This document shows, one piece after another, positions 62,707 through 64,000 of a stretch of DNA of 64,000 bases. Where the stretch lies: contig BQKZ01000362.1 of NCBI GenBank assembly GCA_036244855.1, positions 30,827 through 94,826 on the forward strand, given 5' to 3'. Both the position numbers and the translations under genes were made by a program. Each line of letters opens with the position of its first letter. Position 1 is the first letter of the stretch. The notes beneath the pieces are model-generated. The model had not been told where the DNA came from. It ran no database searches and worked only from the letters and a program-made list of their open reading frames with translations. The DNA comes from Temnopleurus reevesii. Its lineage: Eukaryota; Echinodermata; Echinoidea; Temnopleuroida; Temnopleuridae.

Positions 62707-62771
62707 TACCTATCTAAGCTCATAATGTTCTCCGATTTTTATTCTTTTACGGGGAGGTGAGGTTGTTGTTG

Positions 62772-62777
62772 TTTATT
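62772..62777 (-). terminator. Candidate poly(A) signal AATAAA
   Basis: TTTATT on + reads AATAAA on -, about 50 nt past the stop of the terminal exon at 62,828. The spacing is suitable for a short 3' UTR. Confidence 0.4.
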
Positions 62778-62827
62778 GTTTGTTTGTTTTTGTTTGGGGC
62801 ACTGATCTCCTGCTAACACTCTTTTCT

Positions 62828-62995
62828 TTAAGCCTTAACCCAGTTGTATTTATCATCTGGTTTAAACTTTGCAGTGTGTCTGTTATGATAGACTAGGTCC
62901 CATCTTTGCATCCAAGGTCCAGTGATGGTTGTATCAAAGTCAGCATCGTCACTCTCAATCTCAACTGATGGGTCCTTCACCTGGTTGAAGATTTT
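62828..62995 (-). CDS. Terminal coding exon of an unrecognised gene
   Basis: On the - strand an acceptor (CTTTTGCAG) precedes 62,995. The exon then reads 55 codons in phase 0 to a TAA at 62,830-62,828. The peptide has strongly protein-like composition: KIFNQVKDPSVEIESDD, then DFDTTITGPWMQRWDLVYHN, and a basic, aromatic end closing YNWVKA. An AATAAA follows about 50 nt downstream. Upstream exons must lie at higher coordinates, beyond or near the window edge. I do not recognise the family. Confidence 0.65.
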   Translation of the reverse strand, partial: KIFNQVKDPSVEIESDDADFDTTITGPWMQRWDLVYHNRHTAKFKPDDKYNWVKA

Positions 62996-63291
62996 CTGCA
63001 AAAGATGTATTAAAATAATATTAACCTAAATATATATAGCACAAAATGCATTTAGATATTAAGCAAAACATATACCAGTACGTATCTAAATATATTGAGC
63101 ACGTATTTCTTCGCCTCTCTTGTACTTAGAATATCATGCCAATGGACCATTGTCAGCGTGTAATACGAATAGCAGATGTGATGTAATAATAAAAGTTAGT
63201 GCTTTTGCATCCTGCCGTACCTATTTACATCACGGAAGGAAATTAATGCCACCGGTAAGATTCAAACGGAGAGAACCACTACACACTAGGA

Positions 63292-63482
63292 AATTAGGGT
63301 ACAACTTTGCACCCTTAGGAGTACAATCCCATGTAACACCGGGTGGACCGTATGGGGTACAAGATTGAACCCTAAATGTGAGGTGCAATTTTGTACCCCA
63401 ACCAAGGGTACAAGTTTGTACCCTATTGGAACACATTTGTACCCCAGGGATGCAAGATTGTACCATTAGGGTACAAAATGAG
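63292..63482. repeat. GGGTACAA / TTGTACCC-rich repeat
   Basis: GGGTACAA occurs near 63,297, 63,355, 63,407 and 63,472, and TTGTACCC or close variants near 63,392, 63,415 and 63,449, at spacings of 20-60 bp. The alternating palindromic motifs allow many small hairpins. It is probably a fold-back type element; the borders are uncertain. Confidence 0.6.
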
Positions 63483-63599
63483 ATCTTTTGCGTTTGGCAA
63501 AAAAAGGAAAGGAAAGGATGTAGTTTAGAGGCGTGTATCATTCAATTCTGAATATTTACGCCAGAAGAAGAAGAGAGAAAGAGGGTCGCCATCTTAACG

Positions 63600-63745
63600 T
63601 CTCCACCCGAAAGACGGTACGCGGCCTGGTTTCGAACCCACAGGCAGGAACGAACCCAAATCTATATGACTGTCCCGAACAGCTTGATTTCAGGCGCACG
63701 CCACGGCGCCTCAGTCAATATCGACCCTCAATATCGACCCTCTTT
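63600..63745 (-). mobile_element. tRNA-like SINE head
   Basis: Read on -, GGCGCCGTGGCGTGCGCCTG resembles an A box. It is followed by two B-box-like sites, GGGTTCGTTCC and GGGTTCGAAACC, the first at near-tRNA spacing. No tRNA cloverleaf closes with a proper acceptor stem, so I call a tRNA-derived SINE or tRNA relic, not a functional tRNA. Confidence 0.5.
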
Positions 63746-64000
63746 GTTCGTGAAATAGTGCCACCTCCACTGTCGCCGCGCTCGCTCGCCATTGGTTAAG
63801 ACGTGTTCCTTTTCTAGTCTGCTATTTATAAACTTTATTCAAAACATCGATGTATTAATGTTTTTTTTTCTTCCGAATCTTGTAAGGATCAACGGAATAA
63901 AAAAAAAACATAGTAATAAATTAAATCTATTATGTATGAAATAGAGTTCCTAAAGGTAAAATAAGAACAAAATCAGCATTCATTTCCGATCACGTATAGA

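Larger units (their letters stand above)
63001..64000. other. Right edge, repeats only
   Basis: Part of the upstream intron of the - strand gene ending at 62,828 probably lies here. Apart from the repeats listed separately I see no exon. The open frames at 63,120-63,541 run through repeat sequence. Confidence 0.4.

Overview
This is a metazoan nuclear sequence: AT-rich, with short exons in long introns, consensus GT/AG splice sites, and many interspersed repeats (tRNA-derived SINE pieces, non-LTR retrotransposon remnants, many fold-back MITEs). The gene content and repeats resemble a marine deuterostome. An echinoderm such as a sea urchin is my best guess, but that is an inference and not proven here. 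Gene models were assembled by hand from splice sites and reading frames.

Layout. Bases 1-29,000 are mostly non-coding. They hold a 120-bp tandem repeat array interrupted by a MITE (3.4-4.1 kb), one good internal coding exon on + (11,465-11,613) of an unrecognised gene, and several fold-back elements. A class A GPCR gene on + seems to have a 5' UTR exon ending at 29,504 and a single coding exon at 34,933-36,267. That coding exon carries an in-frame TGA in transmembrane helix 4 but is otherwise intact. A purine-rich block followed by a pyrimidine-rich minisatellite lies at 38.4-39.85 kb. The terminal exon of a C2H2 zinc-finger gene lies on - at 41,951-40,806.

The most informative part is 43.7-60.4 kb. 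It holds two complete glyoxalase I (lactoylglutathione lyase) genes on +, each with six exons of matching phase. Copy A (43,695-48,677, 181 aa) keeps every zinc-binding and glutathione-binding residue I can place against human GLO1. Copy B (56,743-60,378, 192 aa) keeps all four metal ligands but has changed four of the five main glutathione-contact residues, so it may be a metalloenzyme with a different substrate. Between the two copies lies an intronless B-box/coiled-coil/beta-propeller-like gene on - (54,349-52,808). It is flanked by two oppositely oriented copies of one TTAA-flanked MITE, in a zone that also has a LINE fragment, a full-length SINE and microsatellites.

At the right end are a 0.5-kb fold-back element built of degenerate GTCCAAT repeats (62.2-62.7 kb), the terminal exon of another unrecognised - strand gene (62,995-62,828), a GGGTACAA/TTGTACCC-rich repeat, and a tRNA-like SINE head.
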